64,000 nucleotides of DNA from Mycobacterium vicinigordonae (GCF_013466425.1 NZ_CP059165.1:3782001-3846000), one strand, 5' to 3'; counted from the first letter of the stretch, positions 39,258 through 50,576 are shown. Notes: generated by a model from the sequence alone, not told the origin. Translations and numbers: made by a program.

Positions 39258-39947
39258 GTGACGGAATCCATCCGGTCCAGCTCTGCCCCGGTCGACGTAC
39301 GCCACCTCGACACCGTCGACTACCGCGCGGCCTGGCAGCTGCAGCGTGAGCTGGCCGACGCTCGCATCGCCGGGGGCCCCGACACGCTGCTGTTGCTGGA
39401 GCACCCGGCCGTCTACACCGCCGGACGGCGCACCGAACCGCACGAGCGCCCGCTGGACGGGACACCGGTGGTCGACACCGACCGCGGCGGCAAGATCACC
39501 TGGCACGGTCCGGGACAGCTGGTCGGCTATCCGATTTTTGGGCTCGCCCAACCACTCGATGTGGTCAATTACGTGCGTCGGCTCGAGGAGGCCCTGATCA
39601 AGGTGTGCGCCGAGGTGGGTGTGGATGCCGGCCGGATCGACGGACGTTCCGGCGTGTGGGTTCCGGGCCGACCGGCTCGCAAGGTCGCGGCCATCGGGGT
39701 GCGGGTGGCGCACGCGACGGCGCTGCACGGGTTCGCGCTCAATTGCGACTGTGACCTGGGCGCGTTCACCGCGATCGTGCCTTGTGGGATCGGCGACGCG
39801 GGGGTGACGTCGTTGTCGGCCGAACTGCGCCGCCCGGTCACCGTCGGTGAGGTTCGCGCGGCCGTCGCCGAGGCGGTCTGCGATGCACTGGACGGTTTGC
39901 TGCCGGTCCGAGAGCATCGCGCCGCGCGCGTAACATCGTCGGGGTGA
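39258..39947 (+). CDS. lipB: Octanoyl-[acyl carrier protein] transferase
   Basis: A 229-residue LipB. It moves octanoate from ACP onto lipoyl-domain lysines, the first step of lipoate synthesis. The active-site Lys is in [10 protein letters not shown] and the Cys in [14 protein letters not shown]; the [17 protein letters not shown] motif is also present. GTG 39258 gives the MTESIRS start comparable to M. tuberculosis. Its stop overlaps the lipA GTG. Confidence 0.97.
   Translation: MTESIRSSSAPVDVRHLDTVDYRAAWQLQRELADARIAGGPDTLLLLEHPAVYTAGRRTEPHERPLDGTPVVDTDRGGKITWHGPGQLVGYPIFGLAQPLDVVNYVRRLEEALIKVCAEVGVDAGRIDGRSGVWVPGRPARKVAAIGVRVAHATALHGFALNCDCDLGAFTAIVPCGIGDAGVTSLSAELRRPVTVGEVRAAVAEAVCDALDGLLPVREHRAARVTSSG
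39931..39936 (+). promoter_or_regulatory. Possible internal promoter -10 box for leaderless lipA
   Basis: TAACAT, inside the end of lipB, is 7 bases before the lipA GTG. The gene would thus be read both from the lipB transcript and on its own. Weak evidence. Confidence 0.35.
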
Positions 39948-40891
39948 CTGTCGCTCCCGAAGGCCGGAAGTTGCTGCGCCTCGAAGTGCGCAACGCTCAA
40001 ACCCCCATCGAGCGCAAACCGTCGTGGATCAAGACGCGGGTCAGGATGGGACCGGAGTACACCGAACTGAAGAACCTGGTCCGCCGCGAAGGCCTGCACA
40101 CGGTATGTGAAGAAGCCGGCTGCCCCAACATCTTCGAATGCTGGGAGGACCGCGAGGCCACGTTTCTGATTGGCGGCGACCAGTGCACCCGCCGCTGCGA
40201 CTTCTGCCAGATCGACACCGGCAAGCCTGCCGACCTGGATCGCGACGAGCCCCGCCGCGTCGCGCAGAGCGTGCAGACGATGGGTCTGCGCTACGCCACG
40301 GTGACCGGCGTCGCCCGTGACGACCTGCCCGACGGTGGCGCATGGCTGTACGCCGAAACGGTGCGTGCCATCAAGGAGCTGAACCCGAACACCGGCGTCG
40401 AGTTGTTGGTTCCCGACTTCAACGGCGAGCCCGCGCGCCTTGCCGAGGTGTTCGAGTCGCATCCGGAAGTGTTGGCGCACAATGTCGAAACGGTGCCGCG
40501 TATTTTCAAGCGGATCCGTCCGGCGTTCACCTATCAGCGCAGCCTCGGTGTGCTGACCGCGGCCCGCGACTTCGGCCTGGTCACCAAGAGCAATCTGATC
40601 CTGGGCTTGGGCGAAACGCCCGAGGAGGTGCGTACCGCGCTGGTGGACCTGCACGCCGCCGGTTGCGACATCGTCACCATCACCCAGTACCTGCGGCCCA
40701 CGGCGCGCCATCACCCGGTGGAACGGTGGGTCACGCCCGACGAGTTCGTCGAGTTCGCGAGCTTCGCCGAAGGGGTGGGTTTCGCCGGGGTGTTGGCCGG
40801 GCCGCTGGTGCGCTCGTCGTATCGGGCCGGCCGGCTGTACGAGCAGGCACGTACGTCCCGGTTTGGCGAGCCCACCTCGTCGCGAACATAA
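39944..40891 (+). CDS. lipA: Lipoyl synthase
   Basis: A 315-residue radical SAM enzyme that inserts two sulfurs into octanoyl groups. It has the auxiliary cluster motif [12 protein letters not shown] (CX4CX5C), the radical SAM motif CTRRCDFC (CX3CX2C) and the C-terminal RSSYR sequence that binds the auxiliary cluster. The GTG overlaps the lipB stop, which couples the two steps. Nearby dlaT encodes a substrate protein. Confidence 0.98.
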   Translation: MTVAPEGRKLLRLEVRNAQTPIERKPSWIKTRVRMGPEYTELKNLVRREGLHTVCEEAGCPNIFECWEDREATFLIGGDQCTRRCDFCQIDTGKPADLDRDEPRRVAQSVQTMGLRYATVTGVARDDLPDGGAWLYAETVRAIKELNPNTGVELLVPDFNGEPARLAEVFESHPEVLAHNVETVPRIFKRIRPAFTYQRSLGVLTAARDFGLVTKSNLILGLGETPEEVRTALVDLHAAGCDIVTITQYLRPTARHHPVERWVTPDEFVEFASFAEGVGFAGVLAGPLVRSSYRAGRLYEQARTSRFGEPTSSRT

Positions 40892-40962
40892 ACCGGGTCG
40901 CGCTGGCCGGGCCCGCGCTGCCCGCGATAACACCCGCGACGGCATACGTATCCTTGGTGACT

Positions 40963-41709
40963 ATGGCTAAATCCCGATCCGCTGCCGAGAACAAGGCCGC
41001 CAAGGCCGAGGCGACGGCTGCTCGCAAGGCGGCGGCCAAAGAGCGTCGCAGTCAGTTGTGGCAGGCGTTCAACATGCAGCGCAAGCAGGACAAGCGGCTG
41101 CTGCCGTACATGATTGGCGCCTTCGTGCTGATCGTGGCCGCCGCCGTGGCGATCGGCGTCTGGGCTGATGCGTTGATCCTGGCGATCCCGTTCGGCCTGG
41201 CGCTGGGCGCGCTGGTGGCGTTCATCATCTTCGGCCGACGTGCCCAGCGCAGCATCTACCGCCAAGCCGAGGGCCAGGCCGGCGCCGCGGGGTGGGTGCT
41301 GGACAATCTGCGTGGCAAGTGGCGGGTGACCGCGGGCGTTGCCCAGACCGGGAACTTCGACCTGATCCACCGGGTGATTGGCCGGCCGGGTGTGATCCTG
41401 GTGGGCGAAGGGTCGGCCAGCCGGGTCAAGCCGCTGCTGGCGCAGGAGAAGAAGCGCACGGCGCGTCTGGTCGGTGACGTCCCGATCTACGACATCGTGG
41501 TCGGCAACGGTGACGGCGAGATTCCGCTGGCCAAACTGGAACGTCACCTGACCCGTCTGCCTGCCAACATCACGGTCAAGCAGATGGACTCGCTGGAGTC
41601 GCGGTTAGCCGCGCTGGGTTCGCGGGCCGGTGCGGGCGTGCTGCCGAAAGGCCCGCTGCCCAACGCCGGTAAGACGCGCGGCATTCAGCGCACGGTGCGC
41701 CGCAAGTAG
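40963..41709 (+). CDS. DUF4191-type two-TM membrane protein (Rv2219-like)
   Basis: A 248-residue protein: a basic Ala/Lys-rich helix at the N-terminus (AENKAAKAEATAARKAAAKERR), two TM segments at about residues 49-90, and a cytoplasmic C-terminal domain with segments such as RPGVILVGEGSASRVKPLLAQEKKR, then a basic tail. It fits the actinobacterial DUF4191 family of unknown function. ATG 40963 is used (TATCCT lies 8 bases upstream); GTG 40957 would add two residues and gives the length I recall for M. tuberculosis. Confidence 0.88.
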   Translation: MAKSRSAAENKAAKAEATAARKAAAKERRSQLWQAFNMQRKQDKRLLPYMIGAFVLIVAAAVAIGVWADALILAIPFGLALGALVAFIIFGRRAQRSIYRQAEGQAGAAGWVLDNLRGKWRVTAGVAQTGNFDLIHRVIGRPGVILVGEGSASRVKPLLAQEKKRTARLVGDVPIYDIVVGNGDGEIPLAKLERHLTRLPANITVKQMDSLESRLAALGSRAGAGVLPKGPLPNAGKTRGIQRTVRRK

Positions 41710-42068
41710 CCCGGTGGTCGCGGCGTTTCCGTCGAGCCACAGTCTCCCCCGCCGCGACCGGCCCCGAAATGCCGGTAGCGCCCGCCATTTCACCGCGCAT
41801 TAGAGGCCGCTCGCCGAACACATCTACGTTTCCACCTGCGTGGGCAAAGCGATGCCACTGCAGGCGGCATGACGGTCGGGCGGCGTTGTAAAACCGCTTT
41901 ACAGAAGCAATTTGACGGGCGATTTAGGGCAGCGGCGTAAACGCAATTCACAATTATCGGAATAGCCGAAGGGGCTTCTATAACGATTTGGCAAATTGCC
42001 ATGAGATTCGGCGTCATCTCCCGTACTTTGACGCGAGTTACCAGCAGGCTCGACGGTGGGAGAAAAAC
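41710..42068. other. 359-base intergenic region upstream of the PE gene
   Basis: No gene seen. The right half is AT-richer. A CTATAAC segment at about 41979 is followed by the perfect palindrome TGGCAA-A-TTGCCA at 41989-42001, which looks like a promoter with an operator. A GGGAG ribosome site lies just before the PE start. Confidence 0.5.
41989..42001. promoter_or_regulatory. 13-bp palindrome, operator-like, upstream of the PE gene
   Basis: TGGCAAATTGCCA is symmetric around one central base and lies just downstream of an AT-rich TATAAC segment, about 70 bases before the PE start codon. Regulator unknown. Confidence 0.4.
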
Positions 42069-42401
42069 ATGTCGCACGTGAGCGTGACACCGGAAACCGT
42101 GGCGAGCGCGGCGTCGACTCTGGCCGACCTCGGGTCGGCCGTCCACGCCGCCAACGCAGCGGCGGCAAGCCCGACGACGGCGCTGTCGGCCGCGGGCGCC
42201 GACGAGGTGTCGGCCGCCGTCGTAGCGGTGTTCAACGGGCACGGCCAGCGGTACTGCTCACTGAGTACCGAGGCGACGGCCTTCCACGAGCAGTTCGTGC
42301 GCCTGCTGAACAGCGGCGCCACCAGCTATGGCGGCGCCGAGGCGGCCAATGCCTCCCTGGTGGGGACGCTGGATCTATTGGGCGGCCCGGGCAACCCCTA
42401 G
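42069..42401 (+). CDS. PE family protein (PE domain only)
   Basis: A 110-residue PE protein: MSHVSVTPETVASAASTLADLG and the following helix with DEVSAAVVAVFNGHGQRY are standard, ending shortly after GAEAANASL. There is no PPE partner gene or ESX cluster next to it, so any heterodimer partner is encoded elsewhere. A good GGGAG site precedes ATG 42069; an in-frame start further upstream adds non-PE residues. It is an extra gene relative to M. tuberculosis at this place and converges with the RDD gene with a 4-base overlap. Confidence 0.92.
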   Translation: MSHVSVTPETVASAASTLADLGSAVHAANAAAASPTTALSAAGADEVSAAVVAVFNGHGQRYCSLSTEATAFHEQFVRLLNSGATSYGGAEAANASLVGTLDLLGGPGNP

Positions 42402-42823
42402 CGGCGCCGCAACACAGCCGTCTTGGTCACCAGATCCTGCAGCCCGCGCCCGTCGGGATCGGTGAACAGCGGTGGCACCACCAGGAAGATCAATATGCCG
42501 CGCACCAGTGCCCGCCCGATGCCGATTGGCAGTCGGCCGTCCACCGCGCCCACCTGAAGCCCCAATGCCAACTGGCCCGGCGTGAAGCCGAACAAGCGCA
42601 CCGAGACCGCGCCCAGCACCAGCCACAGCAGCGGAATGGCCGACGCCAGCGCAGCCTCGGAAATGCCACCGAACCGGAATGCCAGCGCCACCAGCCCATA
42701 GGCGATCAGCCAGTCGATCAACAGCGCCGACAGCCTGCCGCCCATCGGGGCCAGTGACCCCGGCCCGGTCTGCGGGAGGCCCAGCTTTTCCCCCGGATAA
42801 TCCGGACTTGATTCCCGCGTCAT
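42398..42823 (-). CDS. RDD family membrane protein (Rv2219A-like)
   Basis: A 141-residue protein of the RDD family with three TM segments. The RDD signature is seen in modified form near RLSALLIDWLIAYGLVALAF and in the FGFTPGQLALGLQV segment. RDD proteins are poorly understood; some bacterial members act as transporters. ATG 42823 is preferred to GTG 42829. It is divergent from glnA1. Confidence 0.88.
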   Translation of the reverse strand: MTRESSPDYPGEKLGLPQTGPGSLAPMGGRLSALLIDWLIAYGLVALAFRFGGISEAALASAIPLLWLVLGAVSVRLFGFTPGQLALGLQVGAVDGRLPIGIGRALVRGILIFLVVPPLFTDPDGRGLQDLVTKTAVLRRR

Positions 42824-42916
42824 TGGCACGACCGGGCACCAGTTACGATCTTGCGGGCCATGGCCTCACAATAGAGCCCGGCATCGCACCGGGTTCCCTT
42901 GCCGCCGCCGTGGTAC

Positions 42917-42932
42917 GTAACGTCGGCGCAAC
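42917..42932 (+). promoter_or_regulatory. Candidate GlnR box upstream of glnA1
   Basis: GTAAC-GTCGGC-GCAAC matches the actinobacterial GlnR consensus GTNAC-N6-GAAAC with one mismatch and is 70 bases before the glnA1 GTG. GlnR is the known nitrogen regulator of glnA in mycobacteria and streptomycetes. Match found by eye. Confidence 0.45.
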
Positions 42933-43002
42933 ACGGGCTTGACCGCCTGGCAACATCAGCTCCCTAGCGTCGGCCGCGAATCACCGAGTAAAGGAGCCTT
43001 CT

Positions 43003-44439
<1,437 letters not shown>

Positions 44440-44482
44440 GGGCGTCTAGGGCGTCCTGGGGGCGTCTAAGCAAGCACGCAAC

Positions 44483-44514
44483 GGCCCGCCCGGGGTCAGC
44501 CGGGCGGGCTGTTT
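44483..44514 (+). terminator. Rho-independent-like terminator after glnA1
   Basis: Arms 44483-44493 (GGCCCGCCCGG) and 44500-44510 (CCGGGCGGGCT) form an 11-bp GC-rich stem with a G-T end pair, followed by GTTTGCTG. Just before it, GGCGTCTA-type octamers repeat three times at 44436-44470. Confidence 0.8.
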
Positions 44515-44579
44515 GCTGCTATCCGGCCATCGCTGGCTGTGCAGCCTGGGACGTGCCGTGGCTCCTCTTGACCGCAGGC

Positions 44580-45440
44580 TCAGCCGTCGAGCGCGAGGTC
44601 GTCACGGAAACGACGCATACCTTCGATCTTCTCCGCCAGCGAAGCTTTCGGCCCGGCGTAGAACATCCATGGCATGGTGATGATGCCGGTGATGCCGCCG
44701 TCCTCAGCACGCCGGTAGTGGTCCTTGGTATAGGCATCGGTCAGCGGCGTCAGGATGGTGAAATCGTGCATGGACAAACCGTTTTGGGCGCGCAGCTGAC
44801 GCAGCCGACCGATGCGTTCGATGGCATCCTCGGTCTTGATAAAGTCCCCGATCCAGCCGTCGTAGCGGGCGGCGCGATCCAGCGCGATGTCACTGAGCCC
44901 TCCCACGTACACCGGTATCGGCGGAGGTGTCGGCTGCATCTCCAGCCGAGGCGCCTGGTAGAACTGCCCGTCGAATTCGGTCCAGCCCGGCGACCATAGC
45001 TCGCGCATCAACGCGATCATCTCGTCGGTGCGTTTTCCTCGGGCGGCGAACTGCTCGCCCATCAGCTCGAACTCTTCGCGGCACCAGCCCACGCCAATGC
45101 CCAGCTCCACCCGACCGGCCGCCAGAACCGCTGCCGTGCCAATCGCTTTGGCGGCTGAGTAGGGATTGCGCATCGCCGGGATGTAGACCGTATTGACGAA
45201 CTTCAGCCGGGTGGTGACCTGGGCAAGCGCGCCGACGAGCACCCACGGGTCGGGCCAGTCGGTGAAGGGCTGCCACCGGCGCTGGCCGTCCTTTGTGTAC
45301 GGGTATGGCGTCTGCAGCGTTTCCAGGTTGATAACGTGATCCGGGATCCCGACGCCGTCGTAGCCGAGTTCGTCTGCGGCCTTGGCGATCTCGATGATCT
45401 CCGGAGTGTCCAGGAAGGCGATGCTGACGTAGAACTTCAT
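44580..45440 (-). CDS. LLM-class F420-type oxidoreductase
   Basis: A 286-residue luciferase-like monooxygenase-fold protein of the TIGR03619/F420 type. Typical segments are GYDGVGIPDHVI, LEL-type GRVELGIGVGWCREEFELMG and VYVGGLSDIALDRAARYDGWI. Such enzymes use F420 (or FMN) for hydride transfer on varied substrates. The ATG overlaps the stop of the thioesterase gene, and that gene overlaps glnE, so the three form a coupled operon. M. tuberculosis has glnA1 next to glnE without this pair, as I recall. Confidence 0.9.
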   Translation of the reverse strand: MKFYVSIAFLDTPEIIEIAKAADELGYDGVGIPDHVINLETLQTPYPYTKDGQRRWQPFTDWPDPWVLVGALAQVTTRLKFVNTVYIPAMRNPYSAAKAIGTAAVLAAGRVELGIGVGWCREEFELMGEQFAARGKRTDEMIALMRELWSPGWTEFDGQFYQAPRLEMQPTPPPIPVYVGGLSDIALDRAARYDGWIGDFIKTEDAIERIGRLRQLRAQNGLSMHDFTILTPLTDAYTKDHYRRAEDGGITGIITMPWMFYAGPKASLAEKIEGMRRFRDDLALDG

Positions 45441-46081
45441 TGCCCGTCCCGCGCCCACGCCGGCTCGATGAAGACGCCCTCAGACTCCACGGTTACGCCG
45501 TTAGCATCCGAGATATTGCCGCGCGCAAACACTTTGACGCCCTCCTTGCGATCGATCCAGGCTTCACAGCGCAGTGATCCCAGCGGCGTGCCGCGCAGGT
45601 ATCTCACCGTGATGGTTCCGGTGAAACGCGGTTTGGACAGTCCCTCGCTGGCAGCCTCCCCGAGCATGTGGTCGAGTATCAGAGCGCTGACACCTCCGTG
45701 CACCAGCGACGGCGGACCTTCGTACGCTGAACCGAGCTCGAATTCTGCCCAGCACCGGCCGTCACCCTCGTGGCGGACCACCAGCGGCGGCGCGATCGGA
45801 TTACATGCACCGACAACGGCATTACCCAGCGGCAGCGGCCGTCCGTCTACCCGGTAGCTCACCCCGACGGGCCGGGTACGCTGCCGCAACATCTCGGTAA
45901 CCGCCTCAATGGTTGTGCGCGCCTGCGTGACGACGTCGTCGTCGACCTCGGTACGAATGGTGGCGTCGAGGAGTTCCCGGACGGCTTCGGCCAGCGGCGC
46001 GTACAGTCCCGTCACTCGATCGGCCTCGGCAGCACTCAACACCTCGAACAACGCGGCGAGCGCGCCCGGATCCTGCGTCAA
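45437..46081 (-). CDS. PaaI-type hotdog thioesterase
   Basis: A 214-residue protein. The C-terminal 120 residues form a hotdog domain with the PaaI pattern [22 protein letters not shown], where the HGG and the following Asp are the family active-site region. The N-terminal 75 residues are helical and not part of the standard domain. The expected reaction is hydrolysis of an acyl-CoA thioester; the substrate is unknown. The start is TTG inside the glnE stop (TTGA), so its translation depends on glnE. The LLM oxidoreductase gene overlaps its 3' end. Confidence 0.87.
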   Translation of the reverse strand: MTQDPGALAALFEVLSAAEADRVTGLYAPLAEAVRELLDATIRTEVDDDVVTQARTTIEAVTEMLRQRTRPVGVSYRVDGRPLPLGNAVVGACNPIAPPLVVRHEGDGRCWAEFELGSAYEGPPSLVHGGVSALILDHMLGEAASEGLSKPRFTGTITVRYLRGTPLGSLRCEAWIDRKEGVKVFARGNISDANGVTVESEGVFIEPAWARDGQ

Positions 46082-49059
46082 CTGCCGAACACCTTGCGTA
46101 CCACGGTTTTCGCCCGTCGCGTCACCCGTAGATAGTTGTCCAGGAATTCTCCGCCGTCGTCGTTATGCCAGCCGGCAGCAACCGCGACCGCGTTGAGCTG
46201 ACGGCCTCCGCCGGGCAGCTGATCGGTGGGCTTGCCGCGCACCAGCACCAGCGCATTGCGCGCCCGGGTGGCCGTCAGCCACGCTTGCCGCAGCAGGTCC
46301 ACCTCGTCCTCGGCGACCAGCCCGTGCTCGGCGATCACGTCCAGGGACTGCAGCGTCGACGTGTTGTGCAGGGCCGGGATCTCGTGCGCGTGCCGCAACT
46401 GCAGCAGCTGCACGGTCCACTCGATGTCGGCCAGTCCACCGCGACCCAGCTTGGTGTGGGTATTGGGGTCGGCGCCACGCGGCAGCCGCTCGGATTCGAT
46501 GCGGGCCTTGATCCGGCGAATCTCCTGCACCGCCTCGGCCGACACCCCGTTGGGCGGATAGCGAGTCTTGTCGATCATCAGCAGAAAACGCTGACCCAGC
46601 TCCTGGTCACCGGCGACCGCGTGCGCCCGCAACAGCGCTTGGATCTCCCATGGCTGCGCCCACTGCGCGTAGTAGGCCTCGTAGGACGCCAGAGTGCGGA
46701 CCAAGGGCCCGTTGCGCCCCTCGGGCCGCAGGTTGGCATCGACCTCCAGCGGCGGATCGACGCTGGGTGTCCCCAGCTGCGTGCGCACCTGTTCGGCGAT
46801 CGTCGTCGCCCATTTCACCGCCGCCGAATCCTCGACGCCCTCGGCGGGCTGACACACGAACATCACGTCGGCGTCCGAGCCGTAGCCCAGCTCGGCGCCG
46901 CCCAACCGGCCCATCCCGATCACCGCGATCGCCGCCGGTGCCCTGCCGTCGGCGGGCAAACCGGCCCGCACCACCGCATCGAGCGCGGCCTGCAGCACCG
47001 CCACCCACACGGAGGTCAATGCGGCGCACACCTCGGTGACCTCGAGCATGCCGAGCAGATCCGCCGATCCGATGCGGGCCAGTTCCCGGCGGCGCAGGGT
47101 GCGCGCGGAGGCGATCGCCCGGGCCGGGTCGCTCTGCCGGCTCGCCGAAGCGACCAGCGCACGAGCGACCGTCGCGGGGTCGGACTCAAGCAGCTTGGGA
47201 CCGGACGTCCCGTCGCCGTAGGACTGGATGACCTCCGGCGCGCGCATCAGCAGGTCCGGCACGTATGTCGAGGTGCCAAGTACGTGCATCAGCCGCCGGC
47301 CCACCGTCGGTTTGTCGCGCAGCGTAGCCAGATACCAGGTTTGGGCGGCCAGCGCCTCGCTGAGTTTGCGGTACGCGAGCAGGCCGCCGTCCGGGTCCGG
47401 GGCATAGGACAGCCAGTCCAGCAGCCGCGGCAGCAGCACCGACTGCACCCGGCCGCGCCGGCCGCTCAGATTCACCAACGCCGACATGTGCTTCAGCGCG
47501 ATCTGCGGGGCCTCATAACCCAGCGCGGCGAGCTGACGTTCGGCGGCCTCCGACGTCATGCCGCGTCCGGCGATTTCCAATCCCGCCGGCGCGATCGACT
47601 CCAGCAGCGGCTGATAGAAGAGCTTGGCGTGCAGCCGCGACACCCGCACGTTCTGGTGCTTGAGTTCTTCGCGCAGCACACCGGCGGCGTCGTGACGGCC
47701 GTCGGGGCGGATATGGGCAGCGCGGGCCAGCCAACGCACCCCCTCCTCGTCGTCGGTCTCGGGCAGCAGGTGGGTGCGCTTGAGCCGCTGCAGCTGCAGC
47801 CGGTGCTCGAGCAGGCGCAGGAACTCATACGAGGCGATCATGTTCGCGGCGTCCTCGCGCCCGATGTAGCCGCCCTCGCCCAGCGCGCTAAGCGCGTCGA
47901 CCGTGGATGCCACGTGCAGCGACTCGTCGCTGCGGCCGTGCACAAGCTGCAGGAGCTGCGCGGCGAACTCCACGTCGCGCAGCCCACCGCTGCCGAGCTT
48001 GAGTTCGCGGCCACGGACCTCGGCGGGTACCAGCTGCTCGACTCGGCGGCGCATGGCCTGCACCTCGGGCACGAAATCCTCACGCTCGCAGGCGGTCCAC
48101 ACCATGGGCGTCAGCGCCTCGAGGTATCGCTGGGCGAGCTCTGCGTCGCCGGCGGCAGCCCTGGCTTTCATCAGCGCCTGGAATTCCCAGGTTTTGGCCC
48201 AGCGCTGGTAGTAGGCGACGTGGGATTCCACGGTACGGACCAGCTCGCCGTGCCGGCCCTCCGGGCGCAAGCCCGCGTCCACCTCGAAGAACGCCGCGGA
48301 CGCCACTCGCATCATCTCGCCGGCGACGCGGGTGGTGACCGGGTCGGCATTCTCGCCGACGAAGATCACGTCGACGTCGCTGACGTAGTTCAGTTCTCGC
48401 GCACCGCATTTGCCCATCGCGATGACCGCCAGGCGCGGCGGGGTCCGCTGGGCGCAGACGGTGTCCTCGGCCACTCGCAGCGCCGCCGCCAGCGCGGCGT
48501 CGGCAAGATCGGACAGGTGGGCGCCGACGGTGACGAACGGCAACACCGGCTCGTCCTCGACGGTGGGGGCCAGGTCAAGTGCGGCCAGTACCAGTAACTG
48601 GTCTCGATACACCACCTGCAATCGGTGCACGATCGTGCCCGGCGCTCCGGAGGATTCCTCGACACAGCGCTCGAAGCTACGGTTCAGCTGCTCACAGCTC
48701 GGCAGTTTGACGTTGCCCCGCAATAGTTTCCAGGACTGCGGGTTGGCGACTAGATGATCGCCAAGCGCCAATGACGAACCCAGCACCGCGAAGAGCCGCC
48801 CCCGTAGGCTGCGTTCGCTAAGCAGCGCCGCGTTCAATTCGTCCCATCCGGTGTCCGGGTTCTCCGACAGGCGGATCAGCGCGCGCAGCGCCGCGTCGGC
48901 GTCGGGGGCACGCGACAGCGACCACAGCAGGTCGACGTGCGCCTGGTCGTCGTGTTGATCCCACCCCAGTTGGGTGAGCTGGTCGCCCGCACGACGGTCC
49001 ATCAGGCCGAGCCGGCCGACGCTGGGCAACTTCGGTCGCTGCGTCGCGGGCTTAGTCAC
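46078..49059 (-). CDS. glnE: Glutamine-synthetase adenylyltransferase/deadenylyltransferase
   Basis: A 993-residue bifunctional enzyme with two nucleotidyltransferase domains, each showing a GSDxD-type site: [13 protein letters not shown] in the N-terminal deadenylylase half and [16 protein letters not shown] in the C-terminal adenylylase half. It adds and removes AMP on GlnA1 according to nitrogen state. GTG 49059 gives the [19 protein letters not shown] start of the family; the longer frame to 49110 runs into an intergenic repeat. It lies downstream of glnA2 on the same strand. Confidence 0.96.
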   Translation of the reverse strand: MTKPATQRPKLPSVGRLGLMDRRAGDQLTQLGWDQHDDQAHVDLLWSLSRAPDADAALRALIRLSENPDTGWDELNAALLSERSLRGRLFAVLGSSLALGDHLVANPQSWKLLRGNVKLPSCEQLNRSFERCVEESSGAPGTIVHRLQVVYRDQLLVLAALDLAPTVEDEPVLPFVTVGAHLSDLADAALAAALRVAEDTVCAQRTPPRLAVIAMGKCGARELNYVSDVDVIFVGENADPVTTRVAGEMMRVASAAFFEVDAGLRPEGRHGELVRTVESHVAYYQRWAKTWEFQALMKARAAAGDAELAQRYLEALTPMVWTACEREDFVPEVQAMRRRVEQLVPAEVRGRELKLGSGGLRDVEFAAQLLQLVHGRSDESLHVASTVDALSALGEGGYIGREDAANMIASYEFLRLLEHRLQLQRLKRTHLLPETDDEEGVRWLARAAHIRPDGRHDAAGVLREELKHQNVRVSRLHAKLFYQPLLESIAPAGLEIAGRGMTSEAAERQLAALGYEAPQIALKHMSALVNLSGRRGRVQSVLLPRLLDWLSYAPDPDGGLLAYRKLSEALAAQTWYLATLRDKPTVGRRLMHVLGTSTYVPDLLMRAPEVIQSYGDGTSGPKLLESDPATVARALVASASRQSDPARAIASARTLRRRELARIGSADLLGMLEVTEVCAALTSVWVAVLQAALDAVVRAGLPADGRAPAAIAVIGMGRLGGAELGYGSDADVMFVCQPAEGVEDSAAVKWATTIAEQVRTQLGTPSVDPPLEVDANLRPEGRNGPLVRTLASYEAYYAQWAQPWEIQALLRAHAVAGDQELGQRFLLMIDKTRYPPNGVSAEAVQEIRRIKARIESERLPRGADPNTHTKLGRGGLADIEWTVQLLQLRHAHEIPALHNTSTLQSLDVIAEHGLVAEDEVDLLRQAWLTATRARNALVLVRGKPTDQLPGGGRQLNAVAVAAGWHNDDGGEFLDNYLRVTRRAKTVVRKVFGS

Positions 49060-49077
49060 GACGCGGGCCCCCCGGCG

Positions 49078-49123
49078 ATGCAGAGCGAAGCGTTGAGGAA
49101 GCGAAGCCATGCAGAGCGAAGCG
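49078..49123. repeat. Two copies of a 15-bp repeat between glnA2 and glnE
   Basis: ATGCAGAGCGAAGCG occurs at 49078-49092 and 49109-49123 (period 31), with further GAAGCGAAG variation between. It occupies the short glnA2-glnE gap. Confidence 0.75.
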
Positions 49124-49167
49124 ATGAGAAGGAGTGGCGCCCACGACTCTGACGGTAGCGCAACCCG

Positions 49168-50508
49168 CTAGAGCGACAGATACGAGCGCAACTCGAAGGG
49201 AGTCACGTGGCTGCGGTAGTTCGCCCACTCCGTGCGCTTGTTGCGCAAGAAGAAGTCAAAGACGTGCTCCCCCAACGCTTCTGCGACCAGCTCGGAGGAC
49301 TCCATGGCGCGCAGCGCGTTGTCCAGGCTGGTCGGCAGCTCGCGGTAGCCCATGGTGCGGCGTTCCTCGGGGGTAAGGTCCCAGACGTTGTCCTCGGCTT
49401 GCGGGCCCAGCACATAGCCCTTCTCTACCCCACGTAGTCCGGCGGCCAGCAACACCGCGAACGCCAAGTAGGGGTTGCACGCCGAGTCTGGACTGCGCAC
49501 CTCGACTCGTCGCGACGAGGTCTTGTGTGGCGTGTACATCGGCACCCGCACCAGCGCCGAACGGTTGGCGGCGCCCCAGGAGGCCGCGGTGGGCGCCTCG
49601 CCGCCATGCACCAGCCGCTTGTAGGAATTCACCCATTGGTTGGTAACCGCGCTGATCTCCGAGGCGTGCTCGAGAATCCCGGCAATGAAGGACTTGCCTA
49701 CCTCGGAGAGCTGCAGTGGGTCGTCGTCGCTGTGGAAGGCGTTGACGTCACCCTCGAACAGGCTCATGTGGGTGTGCATCGCCGAACCGGCGTGCTGGCC
49801 GAACGGCTTGGGCATGAACGTCGCCCGCACCCCCTCTTCCAGCGCGACCTCTTTCATGATGTAGCGGAAGGTCATCACGTTGTCGGCCATCGAGAGCGCG
49901 TCGGCGAACCGCAGGTCGATCTCCTGCTGGCCGGGCGCGCCCTCGTGGTGGCTGAACTCCACCGAGATGCCCATAAATTCCAGCGCCTCGATCGCATGCC
50001 GGCGAAATTTCGACGCCGACTCGTGCACCGCCTGGTCGAAGTAACCGGCGTTGTCGATCGGAGTGGGCTCGGTGCCGTCTTCGGCGCCGGGCTGCAGCAA
50101 GAAGAACTCGATCTCGGGGTGCACGTAGCAGGAGAAGCCGAGGTCGTTGGCCTTCTGCAGCTGACGGCGCAGCACGTGCCGCGGGTCGGCCCACGACGGC
50201 GATCCGTCGGGCATGGTGATGTCGCAGAACATCCGCGCGGAGTGGTACTGGCCGGACTTGGTCGCCCATGGCAACACCTGGAAGGTGGACGGGTCGGGAT
50301 GTGCCACAGTGTCGGATTCCGAGACCCTGGCGAAACCCTCGATCGAGGATCCGTCGAAGCCGATACCCTCCTCGAAGGCGCCCTCGAGTTCGGCCGGGGC
50401 GATCGCGACCGATTTGAGAAACCCCAGCACGTCAGTGAACCAGAGGCGAACGAAGCGGATGTCGCGCTCTTCCAGGGTGCGGAGGACAAACTCCTTCTGC
50501 CGATCCAT
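49168..50508 (-). CDS. glnA2: Glutamine synthetase-like protein GlnA2
   Basis: A 446-residue type I-alpha glutamine synthetase. It keeps FDGSSIEGFARV, the ATP-binding KPFGQHAGSAMHTHMS and RVEVRSPDSACNPYLAF, but it lacks the tyrosine adenylylation motif seen in GlnA1. The position where GlnA1 has [10 protein letters not shown] here reads VWDLTPEERR. It is therefore not expected to be controlled by GlnE despite being beside it. The start follows TAGTGT plus 6 bases, so a leaderless mRNA is possible. Confidence 0.95.
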   Translation of the reverse strand: MDRQKEFVLRTLEERDIRFVRLWFTDVLGFLKSVAIAPAELEGAFEEGIGFDGSSIEGFARVSESDTVAHPDPSTFQVLPWATKSGQYHSARMFCDITMPDGSPSWADPRHVLRRQLQKANDLGFSCYVHPEIEFFLLQPGAEDGTEPTPIDNAGYFDQAVHESASKFRRHAIEALEFMGISVEFSHHEGAPGQQEIDLRFADALSMADNVMTFRYIMKEVALEEGVRATFMPKPFGQHAGSAMHTHMSLFEGDVNAFHSDDDPLQLSEVGKSFIAGILEHASEISAVTNQWVNSYKRLVHGGEAPTAASWGAANRSALVRVPMYTPHKTSSRRVEVRSPDSACNPYLAFAVLLAAGLRGVEKGYVLGPQAEDNVWDLTPEERRTMGYRELPTSLDNALRAMESSELVAEALGEHVFDFFLRNKRTEWANYRSHVTPFELRSYLSL

Positions 50509-50514
50509 ACCCGC

Positions 50515-50520
50515 ACACTA
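50515..50520 (-). promoter_or_regulatory. Putative -10 box of leaderless glnA2 transcript
   Basis: TAGTGT (minus strand) ends 6 bases before the ATG of glnA2; no ribosome site. Confidence 0.4.
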
Positions 50521-50576
50521 GGCACGGTCTGTTAAATCGGTGTTACAGACGCCACGCCAGGGACGTTGCGAAGGCG

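Noticed and set aside
42940..43002. Second GlnR half-sites nearer glnA1
   Set aside because: No further match to GTNAC-N6-GAAAC better than expected by chance.
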